Below, piece by piece: positions 16,641 through 24,485 of a stretch of 64,000 bases of DNA; the first letter of the stretch is position 1; each line of letters begins with the position of its first letter. The position numbers and the translations under genes are program-made. The notes under the pieces are model-generated. The model was given only the letters and a program-made list of their open reading frames with translations. It was not told where the DNA came from and made no database searches. The stretch covers positions 1 through 64,000 of the forward strand of contig JBOGHW010000085.1 of NCBI GenBank assembly GCA_050744865.1, given 5' to 3'. The DNA is from JAKACA01 sp050744865 (GTDB taxonomy: Bacteria; Actinomycetota; Acidimicrobiia; Acidimicrobiales; Bog-793).

Positions 16641-16825
16641 CACGCCGACTCTCTGCCGCAAAGGCGGCGAGCAGGGTCGGCCTGAAGATCGGTGTCGCTG
16701 ATCGGGCCGCCGCACCGCTCGCAGGTCGAGTACGAACCGTCATCCAGGCGATTCAGGGCAGTCTCGATGGCGTCGAGGCGCTGCTCGATGCCCCGTAGCA
16801 CCGCAGCCGAGTCTTGGTCGCTCAT
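16640..16825 (-). CDS. Short TraR/DksA-type zinc-finger-like protein, second Cys pair incomplete
   Basis: This 61-residue protein begins with a predicted helix (about residues 7-28) and then the DksA-like LDDGSYSTCERCGGPISDTD with C35 and C38. It ends LQADPARRLCGRESA, so where the family has a second CxxC only C56 remains. Either the finger binds metal through three cysteines and another ligand, or the C-terminus has been truncated. Full-length DksA/TraR proteins bind the RNA polymerase secondary channel; this one lacks the long coiled coil. It is coupled to the MoaD gene and divergent from the aldehyde dehydrogenase by 37 bp. Confidence 0.7.
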   Translation of the reverse strand: MSDQDSAAVLRGIEQRLDAIETALNRLDDGSYSTCERCGGPISDTDLQADPARRLCGRESA

Positions 16826-19649
16826 GACATCGGAGAGTAGCGATTCCTACTAGAACGGTGCCGTGCCGATCGCAACCATCAACCCCGCCACCGGAGAGAC
16901 AGTCCAGACGTTCGCTCCTCTCGACAACGACGCCGTCGAGCAGCGGCTGACGCTCGCCGCGTCCGCCTTCAAGTCCTGGCGCCGGACCACGTTCGCCCAG
17001 CGTGCAGCCCTTGTCAACCGACTCGCCGACATCGTCGAGGAGGACGCCGAGTCGCTCGGGCGTACGGTCACGATCGAGATGGGCAAGCCAATCGGCCAAG
17101 CCATCGCCGAGGTGAAGAAGTGCGCCACCGGCTTCAGGTACTTCGCCGAGCACGCAGAGGCCCTTCTCGCCGACGACGACGTGCCGGGCGCCGGCGCCAA
17201 GAGACGGTCGTTCGTCACCTACCAGCCGATTGGTCCCGTGTTGGCCGTCATGCCATGGAACTACCCGCTCTGGCAGGTCGTCCGGTTTGCCGCCCCTGCC
17301 CTCATGCTCGGCAACGTCGGGCTCCTCAAGCACGCTTCCAACGTGCCGCAGACGGCGCTTTACCTGGAGGATGCTTGCCTGCGGGCCGGCATCCCGGAGG
17401 GAGTGTTCCAAACCCTCCTCGTCGGCGCCGACAAGGTCGAGGGGATCCTGCGGGACGACCGTGTCAAGGCGGCCACGCTCACCGGATCCGAGCCGGCGGG
17501 CCGCTCGGTTGGGTCGATCGCCGCCAGCGAGATCAAGAAGACCGTGCTCGAGCTCGGCGGGTCTGATCCTTACATCGTCATGCCTTCGGCAGATCTTGGC
17601 CGGGCCGTGGAGGTCGGCGTGAAGGCGAGGGTCCAGAACAACGGCCAGTCGTGCATCGCCGCCAAGCGGTTCATCCTCCACGAGGACATAGCGGAGGAAT
17701 ACATCGAGCGCTTCACACAGGCACTCGGCAAGCTGGTGGTCGGCGACCCGCTCGACCCGGCGACCGATATCGGGCCGCTCGCCACTGCTGCCGGCCTGCA
17801 GGACGTGGCCGAACTGGTGGACGACGCCATCGCCAAGGGCGCGCGGGTCCTCTGCGGCGGAGAGCGGCCAGCCGGCCCCGGCTGGTTCTACCCCCCGACG
17901 GCGATCACCGACATCACCACTGAGATGCGCATGTACCGCGAGGAGGTCTTCGGGCCCGTCGCCTCGGTGTACGTGGTCAGCTCCATCGAGGAGGCCATCG
18001 AACTGGCGAACGACAGCGACTTCGGGCTCGGGTCCAACGCCTGGACGCAGGACGACGCCGAGCAGCAGCAATTCATCGAGGAGCTCGAGGCCGGGATGGT
18101 GTTCATCAACTGGATGACCACGTCCTACGTCGACCTCCCCTTCGGCGGCGTCAAGCGTTCGGGCTACGGTCGCGAGCTGGCCGGGCCCGGCGTCAAGGAG
18201 TTCGCCGTCACGAAGACAGTCTGGGTCGACTAGGTCAAGCCTCACCCTCATCGATACCGTCGCGCACAGCCGGGCCAGCGGGCTGCGACTCCCGGCAGGC
18301 TCGGGCACCGGTTGCCGGACCGCCCGTTGTACCACTCTGCCGGGCGTGGGCGGCCGACCTGCCCGCAACGTCCTCAGGAGCGCCGCCGGAAGGATGGCCG
18401 GCTGAGACGTGAGGACAGCGCCGGCTGGCGACGTGAACTTGACCTCGCCCGCGGGGTGGCCGGAGATTTTCCAGCCGCCCTCGTGCAAGTAGTGGTGGTG
18501 CCTGACACACGTCGTGATCAGGTTGCTGGGGTCCGTCAGACCCCCGTGCTCCCAGAAGACGATGTGGTGGGAGTTGAGCCAACGCGTGCGGTTGCAGCCC
18601 GGGAAGCGGCAACCGCCATCACGGCGCCGGAGCTCTCGGTTCTGCGTCCCGCTGGCGAGACGGGACGCCCGGCCTAGGCCGAGAGCATTGCCGCCGGCAT
18701 CCTCTTTGATGATCTGGAAGCGGCAGTCGCACATGAGCCGCTCGATGGCCTCGCGGCTGAGCGACGGTCCGCCGGCCAGCTCCCCGTGGCCGCCCGTGCC
18801 AGAAAAGACTTCGGGGTCAACATGGAGCACGACGGTCGCCTTGTGCGCCTCCACGGTGAGGGACCCGAGACGCAGGCTGGCGAGCTCCGCCAGCGCCCGG
18901 GCCAGCCTCTCCTCGAGCGGGGCGAACAGGCCGGTCTCCGGATCGGCAGGTTCGTTGTCGGCCATCATGTGCAACAGGTTCGAAAGCGCAACGCCGTCCT
19001 CGTCAGCCAACAGTCCGGAGACCCGGGTCATCCCGTCGGTGGTCGCCTTGAGGCTGAGGAAGGCCGCCTTTCCTCGCCCGTCCGCCTCCTCAGCCGTCAC
19101 CTCTCGCAGGCTCTTGGCGAGCCGCCTGCAGCCCTCTACGTTCATCTCCTCGGCAAGTACGGCGACGGCGGCCTCGTTGCCAGGTCCAACGACGCCAGAC
19201 AGCATCCTCACCTTGTCGAACGTAAGGCGACCCGAGGCCAAGGCTTCCCTCATGTGCGGCAGCTCCGACAGCTCGCCGGCAACCCTGGCAACCCGGTTAC
19301 CTTCGGTCGAAGCGAGGCCGAGCCGCTCGGTCAACCAGGCGCCCATCGTCAGGCAGCCGTCCCGGCGGTGGGCTTCGCGTGTCTCGTAAGCTGCGGCCAG
19401 CTCGAGCCGGAGGGCGCATAGGCGCTCGATCACCACTGACACCTCAGTGAGAGCCTCCGTCAGCTCGTCGTCAGTCAGTCGCCCCACCACCACTGCACGA
19501 TCGGCCCTCGGCATGTCCCCGAGCCTGCTCACTCCTCGCCCAAGCGGGTCAAGAACCCCCGTGGCGACAGGACGACCCTTGCCTTCATCGCCCTTGGCCT
19601 GATCGCCCTTGGCCCCATCGCCCTCGCCCCCAGGCGGCCGCTCCTCCAT
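16740..19649 (-). CDS. DUF222/HNH endonuclease domain protein; reading frame has lost its stop
   Basis: The real protein lies at about 18320-19649. An N-terminal DUF222-type helical region contains MGAWLTERLGLASTEGNRVA and VAGELSELPHMREALASGRL. A C-terminal HNH nuclease has CRFPGCNRTRWLNSHHIVFW followed by the finger C and H residues of ITTCVRHHHYLHEGGW. Such proteins usually end 30-60 residues after HNH. Here no stop appears and the frame continues antisense through the aldehyde dehydrogenase to 16740. The extension is probably not conserved protein; a stop or frameshift may have been lost near 18300. ATG 19649 is preferred to TTG 19691. These genes are common, often mobile, actinobacterial repeats of unknown role. 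Confidence 0.7.
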   Translation of the reverse strand: MEERPPGGEGDGAKGDQAKGDEGKGRPVATGVLDPLGRGVSRLGDMPRADRAVVVGRLTDDELTEALTEVSVVIERLCALRLELAAAYETREAHRRDGCLTMGAWLTERLGLASTEGNRVARVAGELSELPHMREALASGRLTFDKVRMLSGVVGPGNEAAVAVLAEEMNVEGCRRLAKSLREVTAEEADGRGKAAFLSLKATTDGMTRVSGLLADEDGVALSNLLHMMADNEPADPETGLFAPLEERLARALAELASLRLGSLTVEAHKATVVLHVDPEVFSGTGGHGELAGGPSLSREAIERLMCDCRFQIIKEDAGGNALGLGRASRLASGTQNRELRRRDGGCRFPGCNRTRWLNSHHIVFWEHGGLTDPSNLITTCVRHHHYLHEGGWKISGHPAGEVKFTSPAGAVLTSQPAILPAALLRTLRAGRPPTPGRVVQRAVRQPVPEPAGSRSPLARLCATVSMRVRLDLVDPDCLRDGELLDAGPGQLATVARTLDAAEGEVDVGRGHPVDEHHPGLELLDELLLLGVVLRPGVGPEPEVAVVRQFDGLLDGADHVHRGDGPEDLLAVHAHLSGDVGDRRRGVEPAGAGWPLSAAEDPRALGDGVVHQFGHVLQAGSSGERPDIGRRVERVADHQLAECLCEALDVFLRYVLVEDEPLGGDARLAVVLDPRLHADLHGPAKICRRHDDVRIRPAELEHGLLDLAGGDRPNRAARRLGSGERGRLDTVVPQDPLDLVGADEEGLEHSLRDAGPQASILQVKRRLRHVGSVLEEPDVAEHEGRGGKPDDLPERVVPWHDGQHGTNRLVGDERPSLGAGARHVVVGEKGLCVLGEVPEAGGALLHLGDGLADWLAHLDRDRTPERLGVLLDDVGESVDKGCTLGERGPAPGLEGGRGERQPLLDGVVVERSERLDCLSGGGVDGCDRHGTVLVGIATLRCHERPRLGCGATGHRAAPRRHRDCPESPG
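16863..18233 (+). CDS. NAD(P)-dependent succinate-semialdehyde dehydrogenase family protein
   Basis: This aldehyde dehydrogenase most resembles the succinate-semialdehyde branch (GabD type), which oxidises succinate semialdehyde to succinate. The 456-residue protein has PWNYPLWQVVRFAAPALMLG for cofactor placement, catalytic base E230 in VLELGGSDP and nucleophile C264 in NNGQSCIAAKRF. The C-terminal INWMTTSYVDLPFGGVKRSG is typical. The GTG start leaves almost no residues before the conserved INPATGE. Substrate is inferred from sequence flavour only. The opposite strand is open across the entire gene (see the HNH entry). Confidence 0.9.
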   Translation: MPIATINPATGETVQTFAPLDNDAVEQRLTLAASAFKSWRRTTFAQRAALVNRLADIVEEDAESLGRTVTIEMGKPIGQAIAEVKKCATGFRYFAEHAEALLADDDVPGAGAKRRSFVTYQPIGPVLAVMPWNYPLWQVVRFAAPALMLGNVGLLKHASNVPQTALYLEDACLRAGIPEGVFQTLLVGADKVEGILRDDRVKAATLTGSEPAGRSVGSIAASEIKKTVLELGGSDPYIVMPSADLGRAVEVGVKARVQNNGQSCIAAKRFILHEDIAEEYIERFTQALGKLVVGDPLDPATDIGPLATAAGLQDVAELVDDAIAKGARVLCGGERPAGPGWFYPPTAITDITTEMRMYREEVFGPVASVYVVSSIEEAIELANDSDFGLGSNAWTQDDAEQQQFIEELEAGMVFINWMTTSYVDLPFGGVKRSGYGRELAGPGVKEFAVTKTVWVD

Positions 19650-19739
19650 GAGACCAACGATACGCCGAGGGTGTGACAGCGAGACGAACAAGTGTTCCCC
19701 CGAGTGGGCTGCGCCGGGCCGGGCTGGGCCGGGCCGGGC

Positions 19740-20027
19740 TCAGTCCTCCTCGACGAATATCCGCCGCGTGGCGACGACCTCGGCAGAGGAAGAGGACCAA
19801 ACGAGCCGCTCGACAGCATCGAGCATCTCGGTCACGACGTGCTCCGCGGACGCCACGGCGGCCACTTCCAGCAGCGCCCGCTGATGGAGCTCCTGGTAAC
19901 CGATTTCGGCGATCGCCACCCGGTAGCGCGCCCGGGCAGTGTCGAGGATGGGGCGAAGGGTGGAACGCTTCTCTTTGAGGGAGCGGGCGACCGGCATGTG
20001 CAACTCGACGGTCAGGACGCCGACCAT
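19740..20027 (-). CDS. DUF503 (YlxP-like) family protein
   Basis: This 95-residue protein starts VGVLTVELHMPVARSLKEKR, the signature of the DUF503/YlxP family, whose members are usually found next to infB and rbfA and are linked to ribosome assembly by context only. Here it stands alone between the HNH gene and a sulfatase. ATG 20027 is chosen because the family begins there; the frame is open further upstream with no conservation. It ends with an acidic VEED. Confidence 0.82.
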   Translation of the reverse strand: MVGVLTVELHMPVARSLKEKRSTLRPILDTARARYRVAIAEIGYQELHQRALLEVAAVASAEHVVTEMLDAVERLVWSSSSAEVVATRRIFVEED

Positions 20028-20141
20028 CGCCAGTCCAGCGACGAATGCCAGCAGGTACAACCGCAGGCGGTTCCAGGAGCATCTGCAAAGGCCATACCCG
20101 CAGGCTAGGCGCTCACCCACCTTCCCAGGAGAGGGCCGGTC

Positions 20142-21635
20142 CTAGAAGAGCTCGCTTGCCTCGTAGCCCAGCAGTCGGTGGTAACACTCGACTACCTCGC
20201 TCCGGCGCGCCGGGTCAGCCGCCAGGTTCACCAACTCGCCCGGGTCTTCAGCCAGGTCGTACAGCTCGTGTTCCTGTTTCTCGAAGGCAGCATTGACGCC
20301 GTAGCGCTTGACCGAGGCGCGGGCCTCGGGTGAGAGGTCGTCATTTGGCATCCCACCACCGATCCCGTAGTAGCGAGCGTACTTGTGCCTCCCGTCGAAG
20401 TAGCCGCGCAGCGCATACCTGGTCTCACGCACCTCGGCGGTGTGAGCGGAATCCATCGCGAACAGAACGTGGTCGCGCACCGAGACCTCCGGGTCGGCGA
20501 ACAGCGGCGCAAGGTCCACGCCCGGCAAGCCTGGGGGGCCGCCCAACCCCGCCAGCCCGACAATGGTGGGCGCAAGGTCGGCATGGCTCGCCAGCGCCGA
20601 AGACGCCGATCCTGGCCTGGTGAGCCCGGGAACCTTCAGGTAGCAGGGCACGTTCATTATCTCGGAGTACACGAACGGCCCCTTGGACCGCAGGCCGTGG
20701 CTGCCGCACATGTCCCCGTGGTCGGACGTGAAGATCACCGCCGTGTCCTCGGCGGCACCCGAGGACACAAGCGCCGACAGCACGACGCCCAGGCTTTCGT
20801 CGGCCAATCGGTGCAGCTCGGCGTAGTAGTCGAGGTGCCGCAGCCACGCCCGCTTGTCCGTGGCGTCGATGTGGCCCCAGATGCCGCTTTGCTGGCTGTG
20901 ACGCCAGGCTCCGTGGGCGGCGGGCTTATCCGAGAGATCGTCGCCGAAGTTCGCCGGCAGCTTGTCGAAGACTTCCGGATAGTCGGCTGTGAACGGTGGG
21001 ATCGGATCGGACTCAGCCCACCTCGCCTCCGAGAGGAACTGCTTGCAAAACGCCACCTCCTCGACCTCCCGCTCCTGGTACCACGGCTGGTCGATCGGGA
21101 ACCACATCACGTCGTGCGGGTTCACCAGGGCCACTGTCAGGAACCACGGCGAGGATCGACCGTTCTCTGCCAACCAGTTGGCGGCATTGGCGGCGATAAT
21201 CGGGTCGAAATGCACGCCCGTCCCGGCCCACCCCATGAAATGGCGGTCATTGCCCGACCAGTCCGAATACCCGTAGGACACCATGTCGGGCGCGGCGCCA
21301 TAGCTGAGGTGCCACTTGCCGATATAAGAGGACCTGTAGCCGGCACCCTCGGAGAGCATCCGGCCGATCGTGGGCAGCCCGCGGTCGAGTTCGGTGTGCC
21401 AGGGGAAGATGACGTTGTCCACTACGCCGTGGCCGGGGAGGTAGCGGCCGGTCATCATGGTCGCCCGCGACGGCGAGCAGGGAGAAGAGTGAGTCCAGTA
21501 ATTCGTGAGCTCAAGGCCGTCTCTCATGAGGCTCGCTCGCCAGGGGAGGTGCACGGAGCTCGGGAGCCATCGCCGGTTGCGCTCCTGATCGGAGACTACG
21601 AGCAGTATGTTCCGCCGATGCCCCACGCCGCTCAC
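20142..21635 (-). CDS. Sulfatase (type I, formylglycine-dependent)
   Basis: The alkaline-phosphatase-fold sulfatase begins at RRNILLVVSDQERN. It has the modification site SPCSPSRATMMTGRY, where C53 becomes formylglycine, and the metal-site FTSDHGDMCGSHGL late in the chain; KWHLSYG is also typical. No signal peptide is evident from the chosen GTG at 21635; the open frame runs upstream to 21995 but there it is antisense to the GH43-like gene. The family cleaves sulfate esters of sugars, lipids or choline; the substrate is unknown. It is divergent from a secreted GH43-like lipoprotein, which hints at use of a sulfated glycan. No modifying enzyme is in the window. Confidence 0.85.
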   Translation of the reverse strand: MSGVGHRRNILLVVSDQERNRRWLPSSVHLPWRASLMRDGLELTNYWTHSSPCSPSRATMMTGRYLPGHGVVDNVIFPWHTELDRGLPTIGRMLSEGAGYRSSYIGKWHLSYGAAPDMVSYGYSDWSGNDRHFMGWAGTGVHFDPIIAANAANWLAENGRSSPWFLTVALVNPHDVMWFPIDQPWYQEREVEEVAFCKQFLSEARWAESDPIPPFTADYPEVFDKLPANFGDDLSDKPAAHGAWRHSQQSGIWGHIDATDKRAWLRHLDYYAELHRLADESLGVVLSALVSSGAAEDTAVIFTSDHGDMCGSHGLRSKGPFVYSEIMNVPCYLKVPGLTRPGSASSALASHADLAPTIVGLAGLGGPPGLPGVDLAPLFADPEVSVRDHVLFAMDSAHTAEVRETRYALRGYFDGRHKYARYYGIGGGMPNDDLSPEARASVKRYGVNAAFEKQEHELYDLAEDPGELVNLAADPARRSEVVECYHRLLGYEASELF

Positions 21636-21678
21636 GGTAGCCTCGGGCTGCGCCAGTGCCGTCTCACTTGACCTCCGC

Positions 21679-22878
21679 ATGACCGACAGCCACCCCACCA
21701 TCCGGCCCTTGGCGGCTCGCCCTCGCCGCCCAGCACCTGTCCTCGCCTCCAGCATCAGACCCGTGGTGCTGGTGGTGGCCCTGTCCGCTCTCCTCGCCGC
21801 TCTCCTCGCCGCGTGCAGCGCCGACCCGCCGGCCGCCGTCCGCCCCGGGACGTCCACCGGCGGGACGTCCGCCCGCAGCCAGCCGACCGTGCCGCAGGGA
21901 CCGCCGGCCACCATGCCACCGGCCCACGGCAACGCCGCGGACCCGGCCACGATCGTGACGAGCGGCCGCAACCTGCCGGACCCCGACGTGATCAAGGTGC
22001 CGGGCGGCTACCAGCTGTACGCCAGCCAGACCGGAGTCGGCACTCTCCGGATCGCCACTGCTTTCACTACAAACCTGCGCCACTGGCCCGTCGCACATTC
22101 GGCCGTCGCATTCGTGCCGCCGTGGGCTGTCAACGGCTTCCTGTGGTCGCCGGACGTTCGTTTCGTGGCGGGACAGTACGTGATGTACTTCGACTCGCTG
22201 GTGCCTGCAACCGTATGGGACAGCCCCGGTCAAACCGGTCTCGGCCACTATGCGCAGTGCATCGGTCTTGCGGTCGCACACCACCCTGGCGGGCCGTTCT
22301 TCGGGACGAGCTTCCCCCTTGTCTGTGACTTCGCAGCGCACGGGGCGATCGACCCCCGGACGTTCGTGGCAGCCGACGGAACTCTTTGGCTGGACTGGAA
22401 GTCCGACACGAACGCCAACACTCCGGCGCCATATTCACCTTCCACGATCTACGCGCAGCAGCTGGCGCCCAATGGCTTGGCGCTCGCCGGGCCGCGCCAC
22501 AAGCTGATGACAGCCGACGCGTCTTGGCAGCTCGGCATCACCGAGGCGCCGGACATGGTGGAGATTCAGGGCCGTTTCTGGCTCTTCTACTCCGGTTCCT
22601 GGTTCAACCAGCCCACTTATGGCATCGGCATTGCCAGTTGTGACGGGCCTGCTGGGCCTTGCCACGACCTGTCCACGAACGGCCCGTGGCTCGGGAGCAA
22701 CGACCAGGGCGACGGGCCGGGCGAGGAGTCGGTTCTCGAGGACAGAGCGGGGAACTGGTGGCTCCTTTACTCGCCATGGGCGGATGGTTGGGACAGCAGG
22801 ACATACCGGCCCGTAGCCATGGCCCTGCTCGGCTTCGGGGCGAGCGGGCCTTACGTAGCCAAGGCGCCTTCGGCTTGA
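21679..22878 (+). CDS. Secreted lipoprotein with GH43-like five-bladed propeller
   Basis: A signal peptide (about residues 26-45) ends in the lipobox LLAAC46, then a Pro/Thr/Ser linker to residue 90. The catalytic domain follows glycoside hydrolase family 43: NLPDPDVIKVPGGYQLYAS supplies the general-base Asp, GAIDPRTFVAADGTLWLDWK the pKa-modulating Asp and GITEAPDMVEIQGRFWLFYS the general-acid Glu. Family members act on arabinan, xylan or related glycans, and this one would sit on the outer face of the membrane. ATG 21679 is preferred as the start because the signal peptide follows. The opposing sulfatase start is 43 bp away. Confidence 0.82.
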   Translation: MTDSHPTIRPLAARPRRPAPVLASSIRPVVLVVALSALLAALLAACSADPPAAVRPGTSTGGTSARSQPTVPQGPPATMPPAHGNAADPATIVTSGRNLPDPDVIKVPGGYQLYASQTGVGTLRIATAFTTNLRHWPVAHSAVAFVPPWAVNGFLWSPDVRFVAGQYVMYFDSLVPATVWDSPGQTGLGHYAQCIGLAVAHHPGGPFFGTSFPLVCDFAAHGAIDPRTFVAADGTLWLDWKSDTNANTPAPYSPSTIYAQQLAPNGLALAGPRHKLMTADASWQLGITEAPDMVEIQGRFWLFYSGSWFNQPTYGIGIASCDGPAGPCHDLSTNGPWLGSNDQGDGPGEESVLEDRAGNWWLLYSPWADGWDSRTYRPVAMALLGFGASGPYVAKAPSA

Positions 22879-22905
22879 ATAGGCACAACGCAGACAAGGA
22901 GCATC

Positions 22906-23985
22906 GTGACCATCGAGACAGCGCAGTCGCACGGGTCGGACACCCTTCTCGCCATCCCCGAGGGGACCGAGCACGAAGAGGTCGGCGCCATCTACAAGCA
23001 GGGCTCGGGCCTGCGTGCCATCGTGGCAATCCACTCCACCGCCCTCGGTCCTTCCCTCGGCGGCGTGAGGTTCCGCCACTACGCCTCCGCAGCCGAGGGT
23101 CTGTTCGACGTCCTCCGGCTGTCAAAAGGCATGAGCTACAAGTCGGCGATGGCCGGTCTCGACTTCGGGGGCGGCAAAGCCGTGATCATCGGAGATCCGA
23201 AGACGCTCAAGAGCAAGGAGTTACTGGCGGACTACGCACGTTACGTAGCGACGTTCCAAGGCCGCTACATCACGGCTGAAGACGTCGGCACAACGCAGGC
23301 CGACATGGACTTCATCGGTCGGCACACCGACTACGTCGCAGGCCGTTCCGAGTCCTTCGGCGGATCGGGAGACCCCAGCCCGGTCACCGCTTACGGTGTT
23401 GTCCGTGCCATCGAGGCGACGAGCGAGGCGCTTTTCGGCACCGCCAGCCTGGAAGGACGGCACGTGGCGATAAACGGGGTGGGCAAAGTCGGCACCAGCC
23501 TGGCAAGGCGGTGTGCCGAGCGCGGTGCGAAGGTGACGATCGCCGACATCTCGGCTGCCGCCGTGGCCGCGGTCCTTGCAGACGTCAAGGCAGAGATCGT
23601 TGCAGCCGAGAGCGTTCACGCCGTGGAGTGCGACATCTACGCCCCGTGTGCCCTTGGCGGGGCGCTCAACGCCAGGACGCTGCCGCAGCTGAAATGCGCC
23701 GCCGTCTGCGGTGCCGCCAACAACCAGCTCGACAGGCCCGATATCGAGGAAGGCCTGGCCGCCAGGGGCATCACTTACGTCCCGGACTACGTCGTCAACG
23801 CGGGCGGTGTCATCAACATCGCTTACGAGCGGCCGAGCTACGACGCAGAAGCCGCCGTGGCGCACGTCGCCCGCATCTATGACACCGTCAAGTCGCTGTT
23901 CGACGTGGCATCTGCGACGGGCGAGAGGCTGAGTGTGATCGCCGACCGCACGGCCGAGCAACGACTGGCCCGCGGGAAGGGCTAG
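22906..23985 (+). CDS. Leu/Val/Phe/Glu-type amino-acid dehydrogenase
   Basis: This NAD(P)-dependent enzyme reversibly deaminates an amino acid to the keto acid. LGPSLGGVRFRHYASAAEGL and the catalytic-lysine block AMAGLDFGGGKAVIIGD are in the N-terminal domain. The Rossmann motif INGVGKVGTSLARR lies near residue 188. ANNQLDRPDIEEGLAARG and YVVNAGGVIN are typical of leucine/valine/phenylalanine dehydrogenases. Length is 359 residues, and AAGGAG stands 6 bp before the GTG start. Its TAG stop shares CTAG with the convergent VKOR gene. Branched-chain specificity is likely but not proven. Confidence 0.9.
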   Translation: MTIETAQSHGSDTLLAIPEGTEHEEVGAIYKQGSGLRAIVAIHSTALGPSLGGVRFRHYASAAEGLFDVLRLSKGMSYKSAMAGLDFGGGKAVIIGDPKTLKSKELLADYARYVATFQGRYITAEDVGTTQADMDFIGRHTDYVAGRSESFGGSGDPSPVTAYGVVRAIEATSEALFGTASLEGRHVAINGVGKVGTSLARRCAERGAKVTIADISAAAVAAVLADVKAEIVAAESVHAVECDIYAPCALGGALNARTLPQLKCAAVCGAANNQLDRPDIEEGLAARGITYVPDYVVNAGGVINIAYERPSYDAEAAVAHVARIYDTVKSLFDVASATGERLSVIADRTAEQRLARGKG

Positions 23986-24485
23986 ACCCCGGCAGGAACT
24001 ACTCCCTGCTCGACGGGGTCGTCGTCCCAGAGCGAAGCTGCGTATCCCGTGTCGTTCCAACCTGTCACGACCAGCAAGAACAAGGCGAACTGCACTATGT
24101 GCACGCTCGTGCAGTAGACGCAGATGTACTTGAGCGCAAGAAACTCCACCCCGACCAGATACAACACCGTTGCCATGCCGACGACCGCAGCCGCCAGGCG
24201 TGCTCGGGCAAACCACACGCTCGCCGACCGCCACATCGCCGGCAGGTTGATGGCGAGCATGAACAAGAAGAACACAGCACCGTAGAGGGCGACCGGAAGG
24301 TGGAGGACTTCGGAGTAGGCACTCGTCAGGACGGCTTGGCAATTGACCATGCTCGACGTCCGGTGCAAGGGGCAAACAAGGCTCTTCTCGGTCGGGTCGC
24401 TGTAATGGCTGTACGTGAGGTAGGTGGACATCCCGAGCCCGTAGACAGAGACGCCGAGGGTCGCCCAAGGGCGCCAGCGGCTCAC
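23982..24485 (-). CDS. Vitamin K epoxide reductase family membrane protein
   Basis: This VKOR-type quinone-linked protein reoxidises extracytoplasmic thiol oxidoreductases, passing electrons to menaquinone. The 167-residue protein has four or five membrane segments. The loop cysteines are C38 and C49 (LVCPL and VNCQAVLTS), and the active-site pair is C122-C125 in KYICVYCTSVH. It lies directly after a thioredoxin-fold partner with an ATGA overlap. Actinobacteria that lack DsbB use VKOR in this role. The protein is complete. Confidence 0.92.
   Translation of the reverse strand: MSRWRPWATLGVSVYGLGMSTYLTYSHYSDPTEKSLVCPLHRTSSMVNCQAVLTSAYSEVLHLPVALYGAVFFLFMLAINLPAMWRSASVWFARARLAAAVVGMATVLYLVGVEFLALKYICVYCTSVHIVQFALFLLVVTGWNDTGYAASLWDDDPVEQGVVPAGV

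Noticed and set aside
16836..16851. AGTAG-N6-CTACT dyad between the DksA-like gene and the aldehyde dehydrogenase
   Set aside because: Five-base arms are too short to stand out from chance.
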